From CAIYZT01 sp052387855 (GTDB taxonomy: Bacteria > Pseudomonadota > Alphaproteobacteria > Rhodobacterales > Rhodobacteraceae): a stretch of 64,000 bases of DNA. The notes beneath the pieces are model-generated. The model did no database searches. It had not been told where the DNA came from and saw only the letters and a program-made list of their open reading frames with translations. Shown one piece after another: positions 1-9,215 of this stretch; position 1 is the first letter of the stretch; each line of letters opens with the position of its first letter. Both the position numbers and the translations under genes were made by a program. The DNA is taken from positions 65,531 through 129,530 of the forward strand of contig JBQTIT010000007.1 of assembly GCA_052387855.1 (NCBI GenBank), in the 5' to 3' direction.

Positions 1-38
1 CGGCGGCGCGGCCCGCGCCGCAGCGCGCGGCGGGCCGG

Positions 39-2306
39 TTGGCGCGCGCCGCTTGGGCGGGCATCGGCGCCGGCTGGATTCGCGTCAACCATCTGGTCCG
101 GTGGGCCCATCAGGGGGTCTCGGCCCGCGCGCCCCGCTGCGCCGAGCGTCTGCGGCGCCTGCTGTGGCCCGCCCTCGCGGCCGCCAACCTGGCCATCCTG
201 GGAACAAGACATGTTCCCGCCCCGCGCACCACGATCGCCCCCAAGCCGGGGCAGACCATCCATCCGTTCGACTATCAGGCGCCGATGCCGGGCGGGCCCT
301 ATCGCCCGCTCGTCTCGGTCATCGTGCCGAACTACAACCACGCCCCGTTCCTGCGTCAGCGGCTGGACAGCATCTATGGCCAGAGCTGGCCCCGTTTCGA
401 GGTCATCCTGTTGGATGACGGCTCCGGCGACGACAGCCGTGCCATCTTGCAGGACTACGCCGCGCGCCATGCCGACCGCACGCGGGTGATCCTGAACGAC
501 AAGAATTCGGGCAGCGCCTTTCGCCAATGGGAAAAGGGGATGGCGGCCGCGCGGGGCGATCTGATCTGGATCGCCGAGAGCGACGACTGGTGCTCGGCCA
601 ATTTTCTGGAAACGCTGGTGCCGTTCTTTGCCAACCCGGCCGTGCAACTGGCCTATGCGCCGTCCGTTTTCATGAACGGTGCCGGCGATCGGCAGATCTG
701 GTCCATGGCCGAATACCTTTCTGATCTGGGGCCCGAGCGTTGGGACAAGGCCTTTGTCATCCCCGCGCCCAGGATCGTGCGCGAGGCTTTTGCCGAACGG
801 AACATCATCCCCAACGTCTCGTCGGCGCTCATGCGCCGGATCGAGCGGCCCGAGGCGCTGGAGGCGGATGTCTGGCGCGGCATGCGCACCTGCGGCGACT
901 GGGTGTTCTATCTGAACCTGATGCGCGGGGGCCTTCTGGCCTATTCGCCCGACGCGCAGAATTTCTACCGGATGCACGGGGCCAACACCTCGGCTCTCTC
1001 GCACACGACCGACAGCTATTACATCGAACACGAGACGGTCGCCCGCTGCGTGCAGCGTCACTACTCGGTCGACCCTTTGGTGTTTCAGCGCCAGCGTCAG
1101 GCCTTGATCCGGCACTGGACCCGCAAGCGGCCCCGCTTTGTGTCGGCCGAGTTCGATGCCTGCTACAGCCTGCCCAGGATCATGGCCGAGGCCAGGCTGC
1201 GCAAGCCGCGCCTGATGATGGCCGGGTTCGCCTTTTGCTCGGGCGGCGGCGAGACCTTTCCCATCACCCTGGCCAATCTGATGAAGTCGGCCGGCTACGA
1301 TGTGACCTATCTCAACTGCCGCCAGGCGCCGGAGGTTCCCGGCATTCGCGGCCTGCTGGCCCGTGACATTCCGGTGGTGACGAATTTCGAGGACCTGAAC
1401 GGCATCCTGCGCGATTTCGAGATCGAGGTGATCCACTCGCATCACGCCTGGACCGACAACACCATCCTTGATCTTATGCCCGAGAGCTCGCCGGTCAAGA
1501 CGGTGATCACCCTGCACGGCATGTACGAAACCCTGACGGACGACCAGTTGCGCCAGACGCTGCCCAGGCTGGACCGACGCACCGGCGCGATGGTCCATGT
1601 CGCGGAAAAGAACATTTCCGCCTGGACCAGGCTCGGCAGGCCGATTCCCCGGCAGATGAGGCAGATCGACAACGCGCTGGCCGATGGGCCGGTCACTCCG
1701 GTGGCGCGCGCGGCGCTGGGGATCGGGCCGGGGGCATTTGTGCTTGTCGTGGTTTCGCGCGCCATCGCGCCCAAGGGCTGGCAAGAAGCGATCGAGGCCG
1801 TCACCCTGGCACGGCGGACGCTAAAGCGGGATCTGCACCTGGTGCTGGTCGGCGACGGGCCGGAATGCGAGCGGCTGCGCGGCAAGACGCCGCCTTTCGT
1901 GCATCTTGAGGGCTTTCGCAGCAACCCGCGCGACTATTTCGCCATGGCCGACGCCGGCCTGCTGCCGACGCGCTTTCCCTGCGAAAGCTTTCCGCTCGCC
2001 GTCATCGACTGCCTGATGACCGGCCGGCCCATGATCGCCACCCATATCGGCGAGATCCGGCGCATGCTGACGGGTGAAAACGGACCGGCGGGTGAGCTGT
2101 TCGATCTGGTGGACGGGCGGATTCCGGTCGATGTCCTTGCCGGCATCATCGTCAGGCTTGCCGCTGACCCGCAGGCACTGGGCCGCCTGACGGCCGAGGT
2201 CGCCTCGGCCGCCCGTCAGTTCGACCCGGTCCGCATGCGCGACGGATATGATCACGTCTATCATTTTGCCACGGGCCGCGTGGCTGGCCTTCTGGCAGCG
2301 GAATGA
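39..2306 (+). CDS. Two-domain glycosyltransferase (GT2 + GT4), possibly 5'-truncated by window edge
   Basis: Predicted cytoplasmic or membrane-associated enzyme that transfers sugars during surface polysaccharide assembly. The N-terminal half is a GT2 (GT-A) domain: VSVIVPNYN at residues 92-100, LDDGSGD at 125-131 and the DXD-like ESDDW at 180-184. The C-terminal half (about 395-745) is a GT4 (GT-B) domain with LVGDGPE and an EX7E-like motif whose second acid is Asp (E649/D657). The frame is open to the first bases of the window with no stop, and the only early start is a TTG at 39, so the real start may lie outside. The next gene follows after 51 bp on the same strand, and polysaccharide export genes lie just downstream. 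The fold assignment is firm; donor and acceptor are unknown. Confidence 0.85.
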   Translation: MARAAWAGIGAGWIRVNHLVRWAHQGVSARAPRCAERLRRLLWPALAAANLAILGTRHVPAPRTTIAPKPGQTIHPFDYQAPMPGGPYRPLVSVIVPNYNHAPFLRQRLDSIYGQSWPRFEVILLDDGSGDDSRAILQDYAARHADRTRVILNDKNSGSAFRQWEKGMAAARGDLIWIAESDDWCSANFLETLVPFFANPAVQLAYAPSVFMNGAGDRQIWSMAEYLSDLGPERWDKAFVIPAPRIVREAFAERNIIPNVSSALMRRIERPEALEADVWRGMRTCGDWVFYLNLMRGGLLAYSPDAQNFYRMHGANTSALSHTTDSYYIEHETVARCVQRHYSVDPLVFQRQRQALIRHWTRKRPRFVSAEFDACYSLPRIMAEARLRKPRLMMAGFAFCSGGGETFPITLANLMKSAGYDVTYLNCRQAPEVPGIRGLLARDIPVVTNFEDLNGILRDFEIEVIHSHHAWTDNTILDLMPESSPVKTVITLHGMYETLTDDQLRQTLPRLDRRTGAMVHVAEKNISAWTRLGRPIPRQMRQIDNALADGPVTPVARAALGIGPGAFVLVVVSRAIAPKGWQEAIEAVTLARRTLKRDLHLVLVGDGPECERLRGKTPPFVHLEGFRSNPRDYFAMADAGLLPTRFPCESFPLAVIDCLMTGRPMIATHIGEIRRMLTGENGPAGELFDLVDGRIPVDVLAGIIVRLAADPQALGRLTAEVASAARQFDPVRMRDGYDHVYHFATGRVAGLLAAE

Positions 2307-2357
2307 CCTTGGACCGGACATGCCGCGATCTGCCCCTGCGCCAGAGGTGTCCGTGAC

Positions 2358-4562
2358 GTGAAACCGGCGCTGATCCTTCATGTCGGAATGGACAAGACCG
2401 GCACGACGGCGATCCAGTCCGCACTGGACCGGGCCTGCCGGTCCTTGGCGTCCGAACATGGGGTCCTGGTGCCGCGCACCGGGTCGTGGAGCGACCATTC
2501 CCATCATCGCTTTGCCTTTGCCGCCTTCGGCATCAACGGATATTCCTTTGCCGACCTAGCGGGGCTGCTTGCAAGCCTGGAGGACGAGGTTACCGGCGCT
2601 GGATGTGGCCGGGTTCTTCTGTCGTCAGAATGCCTGTACAACCTGCCCGGCAAGCCGGGCATGGAGGCGTTCATGGCCGGCCTGCGCCGCATATTTGGCG
2701 CGATCCGCGTGATCGTCTATCTTCGCCGGCAGGACACTTGGGTTGAATCGCGCTACCGTCATTCGGTGGTCAGCGGGCGCGAGATCCCCCTCGGGCAGCT
2801 TTGCCAGCCAAGGTACGCCGACTATCTGCCCCCTCTTGACCGCTGGGCAGAGGTGGTGGGCCTGGCGAACATGGTGGTGCGGCCCTACGAGACCGCCCAG
2901 TTCCCGATGGGCGACATCGCGGCGGATTTCGCGCAGGCGGCCGGGCTGCCTGCCGGCGCGCTGCCCAGCCTGCGCGGCATCCGGGCCAACGCGGCCCTGT
3001 CGTTTGAAGTGGTCCAGCTTCGCGCCGCCTTCAATCATCTTCGCCTGCCGCAGGAAACCACGGGCGATCTGAACGAGGTGCTGGCGCATGCCGTTGCCGG
3101 CGGGCCGGCCGAGCGGTTCTTCGTCTCGCCCCGGCAGGCCGCCCAGCTTGTCGAACGCTATTCGGAATCCAACCGGCAGATCGCCCTGCGCTATATGGGT
3201 CGGATGGACGGGCGCGCCTTTGTCGATCCGCCGCCCGCCGCCGGCGCCCATGCCGTCCCCGAGATCGGCAGGGCCCGGATGATCGAGATCCTCGGCACGG
3301 TCCGACAGCGCAAGCCAGAGCTTCTGCGCCGCGCCGCGAGGGCCGGGGACGAATTGCGCCTTGCGGATCTGCGGTTCCGCGAGGCGGCGGCGCAGGTCTG
3401 GACCCTTGTGAGCGCCCTGCGGGACATGGGAATCGGCGGCGAGGTCGCGGCCGCCGCGCGGTCGGCGCCCCTGCCGGGGGCACGGCCAGCGGCGCGGGAA
3501 ATATTCGTTCATTTCGGGGTCTACAAGACCGGATCAAGCGCGATTCAAGAGACCCTTTTCAACCACGCCGCCGGTCTTTCGGACGGCGCCTATCTGGGCG
3601 CAGGGGTCGCGAACCACTCGCTGCTGGTGCGGACGGCGGTGCTAGTTGCCAAGCGGGCGCAGGAAAGGTTCGCGCCCGGCGACAGCCTGGAAAAGGTCCA
3701 GCAGCGCAAGGAACATGCGGCCGAAAGGTTGCAGCATGCGCTGGCCGCCGCCGCGCCGGCGGGCAGGGTCATCCTGTCGGCCGAGGCGATCTGCGGCTTC
3801 ACCGCCAGAGAGCTTGAAACGCTCAAGGACTTCCTGACCCCCCATGCCGAACAAATCCGGTTTTTCGGCTACATGCGCGATCCGGTCACGCTGACGGCCT
3901 CGGTCTTTCAAGAGCAGCTCAAGAGCCGAAGGCCGGTGGGCTTCACCTTTGGCCAGGGGGGCGAGCCGGGGCCGCCGCTGCTTTACAGGGTGGTGGACCG
4001 GCTTGACGCGCTGTTCGGCGCGGCGGCGGTGACCGTTTTTCCCTTTGATCCCGCCACTTTCCCGGGCGGCGACGTGGTGCGCCATTTTCTGGCTGCGACC
4101 GGGATCCGGGGCGAGGGGCTTGAGCCCGTCCGAAGCAACGAAAGCCTGAACCTGCTGGCGGTCAAGGCGCTGTATAGTTACCGACACCTGCGCTCTGCCG
4201 CAGAGTCCCCCGATCTGGGCAAGAGCCGCGCGGCCTTCATTTCGGACCTGCGCGGGCTCAGGGGGCCCTCGTTCGGCTTTCATCCCGACATCAACGCCCG
4301 CATCAGGGCCAATTGCGGCGACTGGGATGACTGGGCGGCGCGCCGTCTTGGCCGCCCGCTTGCCTACCTGTCCACCGATGCCCAGGGCGGTATCCGCACC
4401 GAGGCGGACCTGCTGACCTTTTCGGACCAGGACCTTGCCGAACTTGCCCGCTACGGCGAACGGCACGGGATCAATGCGATAACCGCCGCCTCTGGCGCCG
4501 AGGATGTCGCCGACCTTGTCCAGCGGGTCAGGCAGCGCTTTGCCAGGGGGATTGCGGATTAG
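2358..4562 (+). CDS. Protein with two tandem sulfotransferase-like P-loop domains
   Basis: 734-residue protein built from two similar halves. Each begins with the 5'-phosphosulfate-binding-loop signature of PAPS-dependent sulfotransferases: HVGMDKTGTTAIQ at residues 8-20 and HFGVYKTGSSAIQ at 385-397. Both halves later show a YLRRQ/YMRDP-type strand typical of the fold. Families of this type transfer sulfate from PAPS to carbohydrates, and the location between a glycosyltransferase and a polysaccharide exporter suggests sulfation of a surface glycan; that is inference. The GTG start at 2358 places the P-loop immediately after the N-terminus. No signal peptide or membrane segment is seen. Alternative: a sulfotransferase-fold protein with one degenerate, regulatory half. 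Confidence 0.75.
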   Translation: MKPALILHVGMDKTGTTAIQSALDRACRSLASEHGVLVPRTGSWSDHSHHRFAFAAFGINGYSFADLAGLLASLEDEVTGAGCGRVLLSSECLYNLPGKPGMEAFMAGLRRIFGAIRVIVYLRRQDTWVESRYRHSVVSGREIPLGQLCQPRYADYLPPLDRWAEVVGLANMVVRPYETAQFPMGDIAADFAQAAGLPAGALPSLRGIRANAALSFEVVQLRAAFNHLRLPQETTGDLNEVLAHAVAGGPAERFFVSPRQAAQLVERYSESNRQIALRYMGRMDGRAFVDPPPAAGAHAVPEIGRARMIEILGTVRQRKPELLRRAARAGDELRLADLRFREAAAQVWTLVSALRDMGIGGEVAAAARSAPLPGARPAAREIFVHFGVYKTGSSAIQETLFNHAAGLSDGAYLGAGVANHSLLVRTAVLVAKRAQERFAPGDSLEKVQQRKEHAAERLQHALAAAAPAGRVILSAEAICGFTARELETLKDFLTPHAEQIRFFGYMRDPVTLTASVFQEQLKSRRPVGFTFGQGGEPGPPLLYRVVDRLDALFGAAAVTVFPFDPATFPGGDVVRHFLAATGIRGEGLEPVRSNESLNLLAVKALYSYRHLRSAAESPDLGKSRAAFISDLRGLRGPSFGFHPDINARIRANCGDWDDWAARRLGRPLAYLSTDAQGGIRTEADLLTFSDQDLAELARYGERHGINAITAASGAEDVADLVQRVRQRFARGIAD

Positions 4563-4608
4563 CGCCCCCGCGCAAAACGCAACATAACCGATGTTCGGCC
4601 TGTCCTGG

Positions 4609-4640
4609 ATTGGTTTCTATCTGATCAGATAGAAACCAAT
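4609..4640. terminator. Perfect 32-bp palindrome between convergent genes
   Basis: The two 16-base arms starting ATTGGTTTCTAT are exact reverse complements with no central spacer. The palindrome lies 46 bp after the plus-strand sulfotransferase gene stop and directly abuts the minus-strand permease stop codon. In RNA it would fold on either strand, so a bidirectional terminator is the simplest reading. There is no clear U-run, so termination efficiency is uncertain. Confidence 0.6.
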
Positions 4641-5468
4641 TTAGCCTTCGAGCGCGTCGCGCACAACCCGGTGCAGCATCACCATGCCGATGGTAAAGGT
4701 GGACAGCGCCACCATCAGCACGAACAGCGACGAGACATCCCCGCGCCCGACCTCGGGGTAAAAGGCGGCGCGCATCAACTCGATCGGATGCGCGACGGGG
4801 TTCCACCACAGATAGGACTTGTAGGGCTCGGGAACGATGTCGATCGGGATCAGCACCCCCGAGGCCAGCATCAGCGGCCGGGTAAAGACCGACCACAGGT
4901 TTTCGTAGCTGGGAACAAGCAGGAACAGGACCGCGTTCAGGCAGCCCACGCCAAAGCCCAGGCAGCCGGCCAGGGCCAGCGCCTCGATCACCAGTAGCGC
5001 GTCGATGCTGGGGTTGAGATCGTAAAGGCCGATGATGCTGATCGCCAGAAAGGCAAAGACCACCATCTGGATGAAGAGATGCAGGATCGCCCGGGCAATG
5101 ATCGTGTCCAGCGCGCGGACGGTCGGAAAGCTCAGCAGCGGCCGCGAAAACTTTGGCGCCGACGCCGCCTTTGACGACAGCGCGGCAAAGACGCCAAAGG
5201 GCACGATCCCTGTCATGTAGAACAAGGGAAAGCTGTCACCGACCGGCGGCACGCGCGAGATGACGCTGAACACAAGGCTCATCAGGATGATCGTCGCGAT
5301 GGGGTCGATGAAGGCCCAGAGAAATCCCAGCGAGGTTCGGCTTTCGCTGGTTTCCAGCTCGCGCAGGATCAGCGCGCCAAGCACCCGCACCGTCTTGAAG
5401 TGCCGGCTGCGCGGCACCCCCGGCGCGCGGCGGTCCGGTTCGGACAAGGCGCTTTCGGTCCTGGGCAT
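4641..5468 (-). CDS. Polysaccharide ABC exporter permease (KpsM/Wzm family)
   Basis: Inner-membrane permease of an ABC-2 type exporter that moves finished capsule or O-polysaccharide chains across the cytoplasmic membrane. The 275-residue protein has an N-terminal cytoplasmic segment containing LILRELETSESRTSLGFLWA, the conserved entry to the first helix in this family, followed by about six hydrophobic helices. The ATG at 5468 was chosen over an upstream in-frame ATG (5564) because it has a GGAAAGGA ribosome site and gives a family-length protein. It is divergent from the KpsE-like and KpsT-like genes, an unusual arrangement since these are normally one operon. Substrate unknown. Confidence 0.88.
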   Translation of the reverse strand: MPRTESALSEPDRRAPGVPRSRHFKTVRVLGALILRELETSESRTSLGFLWAFIDPIATIILMSLVFSVISRVPPVGDSFPLFYMTGIVPFGVFAALSSKAASAPKFSRPLLSFPTVRALDTIIARAILHLFIQMVVFAFLAISIIGLYDLNPSIDALLVIEALALAGCLGFGVGCLNAVLFLLVPSYENLWSVFTRPLMLASGVLIPIDIVPEPYKSYLWWNPVAHPIELMRAAFYPEVGRGDVSSLFVLMVALSTFTIGMVMLHRVVRDALEG

Positions 5469-5616
5469 GCGGTCCTTTCCTTGGCCGCGGCACATGGCAA
5501 GGCCCTGCCAGCCCACGGCTTGGGGCTTGTACCAGCCCTGCCAATTCCATAACAAGGGCATCACCCAGGATCAACCGGCCATGGCCCGCCCCTGGTGTCG
5601 AACCCGGAAGGCTCGC

Positions 5617-6870
5617 TTGACACAGCAAGGCGCAGTGACACCACCGCCCGGCCCCGGCCCCGGCCAAAAGGCCGCCTTGGCCGTGCCCGGCCCCGCGCGC
5701 GGCGCCGGCCCGGCGCGCAAGGCCCCGCGCGAGGTGCCGGCGGCCGAAGTGCGCCCGGCGATCGCGCAGGCCGGTCTGCGCCGGCGCCATTATGGCGTGC
5801 TGATGTCCTTTATCGCGCTCGTCGTCCTGCCGGTCGCGCTCAGCGCCTGGTATCTGTGGACGCGCGCCGTGGATCAGTACGAAAGCCGCATCGGCTTTGC
5901 CGTGCGGGCCGAGGGCCAGGTCGGCACCCCTGATCTGCTGAACGGCCTGCTGGGCCCGGCGTCCAGTTCCACCGCCGAGGACATGCACATCCTCAGCGCC
6001 TTTATCCTCAGCCAGGAGCTTGTCAGCCGCATCGACGCGCGTCTGGACCTGCGCCAGCGCTATTCGCTCTTTCCGGCCGATCCGGTCTATTCCCTCGCGC
6101 CCGAAGGCACGATCGAGGAGCTGGTGGATTACTGGGAGCGGATGGTCGTGGTCGACTACTCTTCGACCACAGGTCTGATGGAGCTGACAATCTACGCCTT
6201 TACCCCGGCGGATGCCCAGGCCATCGCCGCCTTGGTGCTGGAGGAAAGCAGCGCCGTCATCAACCAGCTTTCCGCCATCGCGCGCGAGGACAGCACCCGT
6301 TTCGCCCGCGAGGCGCTGGACACCGCGCGCGCGCGGGCCGGCGAGGCGCGGGCAGCCGTGGCGCGCTTTCGCGCCACCAACAAGGTTGCCGACCCCTCGG
6401 CCGACATCGCCTCGCATATGGGCGTGGTCTCGTCGCTGCAACAGCAGCTTGCCGGGGCGCTGGTCGAGCTGGACATGCTGCGCCTGGGCACCAAGGCGGA
6501 CGATCCGCGCATCGGCCCGCTGGAGCGGCGGATCGAGGCGATCGAGGGCCGCATCGACCAGGAACGCGCCGACCTTGGCATCGGCATCGACGGCGCGGGC
6601 TTTGCCGAGGTGCTGGGCGAATACGAGCGACTCAAGGTCGATCAGACTTTTGCCGAGCAGGCCTATCTTGCCGCGCTTTCGGCGCATGATGCGGCGATGG
6701 CCGTGGCGGGGCGCAACAGCCGCTATCTGGCGACCTTCGTGCCGCCCACCCTGGCCGAGGCCTCCACCGCGCCGGTGCGGCCGCTGGTGCTGCTGGTGAT
6801 CGGCATCATCGCTCTCTTGGGCTGGTCCTCGCTGGTGCTGATCTTTTACGCGCTGCGCGACCGCCGATAG
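5617..6870 (+). CDS. Capsule export inner-membrane protein (KpsE/BexC/CtrB-like)
   Basis: Polysaccharide co-polymerase-type partner of the ABC exporter, linking the inner-membrane permease to the outer-membrane channel. It has a Pro/Gly/Ala-rich cytoplasmic N-terminus, one transmembrane helix (around YGVLMSFIALVVLPVALSAW), a long periplasmic region with heptad-like helices (about residues 210-360), and a second helix near the C-terminus (PLVLLVIGIIALLGWSSLVL) followed by a basic tail. I chose the TTG at 5617 because GGAAGG lies five bases upstream; an ATG at 5581 with a weaker site is the alternative. The ABC ATPase gene begins 15 bp after the stop, so the two are co-transcribed. Confidence 0.85.
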   Translation: MTQQGAVTPPPGPGPGQKAALAVPGPARGAGPARKAPREVPAAEVRPAIAQAGLRRRHYGVLMSFIALVVLPVALSAWYLWTRAVDQYESRIGFAVRAEGQVGTPDLLNGLLGPASSSTAEDMHILSAFILSQELVSRIDARLDLRQRYSLFPADPVYSLAPEGTIEELVDYWERMVVVDYSSTTGLMELTIYAFTPADAQAIAALVLEESSAVINQLSAIAREDSTRFAREALDTARARAGEARAAVARFRATNKVADPSADIASHMGVVSSLQQQLAGALVELDMLRLGTKADDPRIGPLERRIEAIEGRIDQERADLGIGIDGAGFAEVLGEYERLKVDQTFAEQAYLAALSAHDAAMAVAGRNSRYLATFVPPTLAEASTAPVRPLVLLVIGIIALLGWSSLVLIFYALRDRR

Positions 6871-6885
6871 CCCCGGTGCGGCGCC

Positions 6886-7578
6886 ATGATCGAGCTTGAA
6901 AACCTGACCAAGGCCTACCGCTACAACGGTCAGCCGAAATACATCGTGCGGGGCGTCAACGCGGTCTTTTCGGCGGGAAAGGTCACGGCGCTTCTGGGGC
7001 GCAACGGCGCGGGCAAGTCGACCTTGCTGCAACTCATTGCCGGCACGATCAACCCGGATTCGGGCCGCGTAAGGACTCAAGGCATGATCTCGTGGCCGAT
7101 CGGGCTGGCGGGCGGGCTGCACCCCGAATTGACGGGGGTGCAGAATGTCCGCTTCATCGCCCGGGTCTACGGTGTCGACACCGATGAGATGGTCGATTTC
7201 GTCGGCGACTTTGCCGAGCTGGGGCCAAGCTATCGCCAACCGGTGCGCACCTATTCCTCGGGCCAGCGGGCGCGGCTGAACTTCGGGATGTCGATGGCGA
7301 TCCGGTTCGATTGTTACCTGATCGACGAGATCACATCGGTCGGCGACGCCGGATTCCGCGCCAAGAGCGCCCAGCTTTTCGCCGACCGGATGTCAAGCGC
7401 CGGGGCGATCTATGTCAGCCATTCGCTTTCGGCGATCCGGCAATCCTGCGATGCGGCCATGGTCCTTGAGGCCGGCCAGTTGCGGTATTTCGACAATGTC
7501 GACGAAGCGATCGAGACGCATGAGCGCAACATTCTGGGACAGAATTACAGGATGGTGAAGCTGCTCGATCCGGATTGA
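6886..7578 (+). CDS. Polysaccharide ABC exporter ATPase (KpsT-like)
   Basis: 230-residue ATP-binding subunit powering export through the KpsM-like permease. Walker A is GRNGAGKST (residues 38-46), the ABC signature is represented by YSSGQRARL, Walker B is CYLIDE, and the switch His is in YVSHS. This short form without a C-terminal carbohydrate-binding domain is typical of KpsT/CtrD, as opposed to the longer Wzt proteins that recognise O-antigen. It lies 15 bp after the KpsE-like gene. Its 3' end overlaps the 3' end of the convergent RTX gene by 34 bp. Confidence 0.92.
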   Translation: MIELENLTKAYRYNGQPKYIVRGVNAVFSAGKVTALLGRNGAGKSTLLQLIAGTINPDSGRVRTQGMISWPIGLAGGLHPELTGVQNVRFIARVYGVDTDEMVDFVGDFAELGPSYRQPVRTYSSGQRARLNFGMSMAIRFDCYLIDEITSVGDAGFRAKSAQLFADRMSSAGAIYVSHSLSAIRQSCDAAMVLEAGQLRYFDNVDEAIETHERNILGQNYRMVKLLDPD

Positions 7579-9215
7579 ACCAGGATGTCGGTGATCGGCC
7601 CGACATCTTCGAGAACCCAGATCACCTGGCCGGTGGGTAGATAGGTCACGGTGGCATCCAGCGCAGAGCCGCCACGGACCGATGACAGGACTGCCGAGAA
7701 CTGATCGGCGCTGGCCCCCGGCTGCCCGAACACCAGCACGTCGGCGTGGTGCAGGCAGTAGTCGGTGACCAGATCGGTGCCGTCAGCGGCCAGCCCGCTG
7801 TGAAAGAACCGGTCCAGCCCCGCCCCGCCCGTCAGCGTGTCGTTGCCGCCGTCGCCCTGAAGCCAGTCGTCGCCGGCATGGCCGGTCAACTGGTCGTCCC
7901 CCTCGCCCCCCGACAAAAGGTCATCGCCCGCCCCGCCGAAAAGCAGGTCCTTTCCCGCGCCGCCGTAAAGCTGATCCTCGCCGTTCAGCCCCTCAAGCCA
8001 GTCATTGCCCGCCCCGCCCTCAAGCCAGTCGTTGCCGCTTTGGCCGATCAGGCTGTCGTTGCCGTCGCCGCCCAGCATCCGGTCGTTGCCTGCCCCGCCG
8101 TGCAGAACATCGGCGCCCGTCCCGCCGTCAACGACGTCATCGCCGTTGTTGCCCTGGATCGCATCGTTCCCGTCACCGCCGCGCAGACCGTCATTGCCCG
8201 CGCGCCCGGCAAGCGTGTCGTTGCCGCCGCCGCCGGCAAGGTCGTCATCCCGGCCGCCGCCCAGGATGAAATCGTCGTGGGCCGAGCCGACGAAGGCCTC
8301 GATGGAGATGAAACTGTCCCCCATGGCCCAGCCAAGGTTGGCTTCGGCCTGGTTCAGGTCGATGCGGACCGCCTCGGGCGCGGCGGAGTAATCCACGGTG
8401 TCCCTGCCGCTGCCGCCGTCCAGGTGATCGCCCTCGGCCGATCCAAGGATCACATCGTCGCCGGCCTGGCCCAGGATGGTGTCGCTCTCGCCGGTGCCAA
8501 AGATCGTATCGGCGCCAGCGCTGCCCAGGATCGGCGCGGGGCTGCCGCCCAGGCGAAAGATGTAGAGCCCCGGAACCCCGGTATTTCCCGGCGTGACCGG
8601 CAGGGCCAGCAGGCCCGCCTCGTCCCCCGAGGGGCCGATGGTGACCACGTTGCCCAAGCTGTCCATGCTGTAGCCGATCTGCGCCGGGCTGCCGCCGGTT
8701 CCGCCCGTGCCGCCCTCAAGATCGCCCGAGGTCCATTCGATGCTTTCATAGCGGATGACCACATCCATCGCGCCGCCCCCGGCGTCATGGAGTTGCACCT
8801 GAAAGGTGTTGGTGGCGGTGGCGTTGCGCCGGTAGAAACCGACATCCTCCCAGGTGATGGTGATGCAGTCGGCAACCGTGTCGATGTCCAGCCAGATCTG
8901 GCCGCTTTCCGCCCCCTCGCCGTCGATCCGCGTGTCGACATCGGCCAGAAAAGGCGCGATGAAAGGCATGGTCAGCGCGGCAAGGTCATCCGGCAGCACC
9001 GCGACCCCCTCGCCAAAGGTGATCAGGCCGTCGGTTGAAACATAGACCTCGCCCGCGCCGTAAACCTCATCCCCGATCACGATGCCATCTTCAAAGACCG
9101 CCGTCACGTCGATGGCGGCAAACCCCTCATCCCCGCGCGGCAAGGCAATCTCGCCATAACCCGACGGGCCGCCGAGGGTGTCTACGGCGGTGCCGTCGCC
9201 GGTGATCTCGTCCAT
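7545..9215 (-). CDS. Nidogen-like domain plus RTX calcium-binding repeat protein
   Basis: Predicted secreted or surface protein of 556 residues. The N-terminal half (about 40-215) resembles a NIDO (nidogen-like) domain, with FLADVDTR, ITWEDVGFY, TFQVQL and VVIRYESIEW in family order. The central and C-terminal part (about 225-455) carries many GGxGxDxLx nonapeptides that form Ca2+-binding beta-rolls. There is no N-terminal signal peptide, as expected for type I secretion through a C-terminal signal. The start at 9215 has a strong AAAGGAG site; the longer frame from 9239 lacks one. It is divergent from the second RTX gene and convergent with the exporter ATPase gene, overlapping it by 34 bp. 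No type I secretion genes are in the window. Confidence 0.85.
   Translation of the reverse strand: MDEITGDGTAVDTLGGPSGYGEIALPRGDEGFAAIDVTAVFEDGIVIGDEVYGAGEVYVSTDGLITFGEGVAVLPDDLAALTMPFIAPFLADVDTRIDGEGAESGQIWLDIDTVADCITITWEDVGFYRRNATATNTFQVQLHDAGGGAMDVVIRYESIEWTSGDLEGGTGGTGGSPAQIGYSMDSLGNVVTIGPSGDEAGLLALPVTPGNTGVPGLYIFRLGGSPAPILGSAGADTIFGTGESDTILGQAGDDVILGSAEGDHLDGGSGRDTVDYSAAPEAVRIDLNQAEANLGWAMGDSFISIEAFVGSAHDDFILGGGRDDDLAGGGGNDTLAGRAGNDGLRGGDGNDAIQGNNGDDVVDGGTGADVLHGGAGNDRMLGGDGNDSLIGQSGNDWLEGGAGNDWLEGLNGEDQLYGGAGKDLLFGGAGDDLLSGGEGDDQLTGHAGDDWLQGDGGNDTLTGGAGLDRFFHSGLAADGTDLVTDYCLHHADVLVFGQPGASADQFSAVLSSVRGGSALDATVTYLPTGQVIWVLEDVGPITDILVQSGSSSFTIL

Noticed and set aside
5236..7239. 667-codon minus-strand open frame
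   Set aside because: Antisense to the KpsE-like and KpsT-like genes, low-complexity product, no motif.
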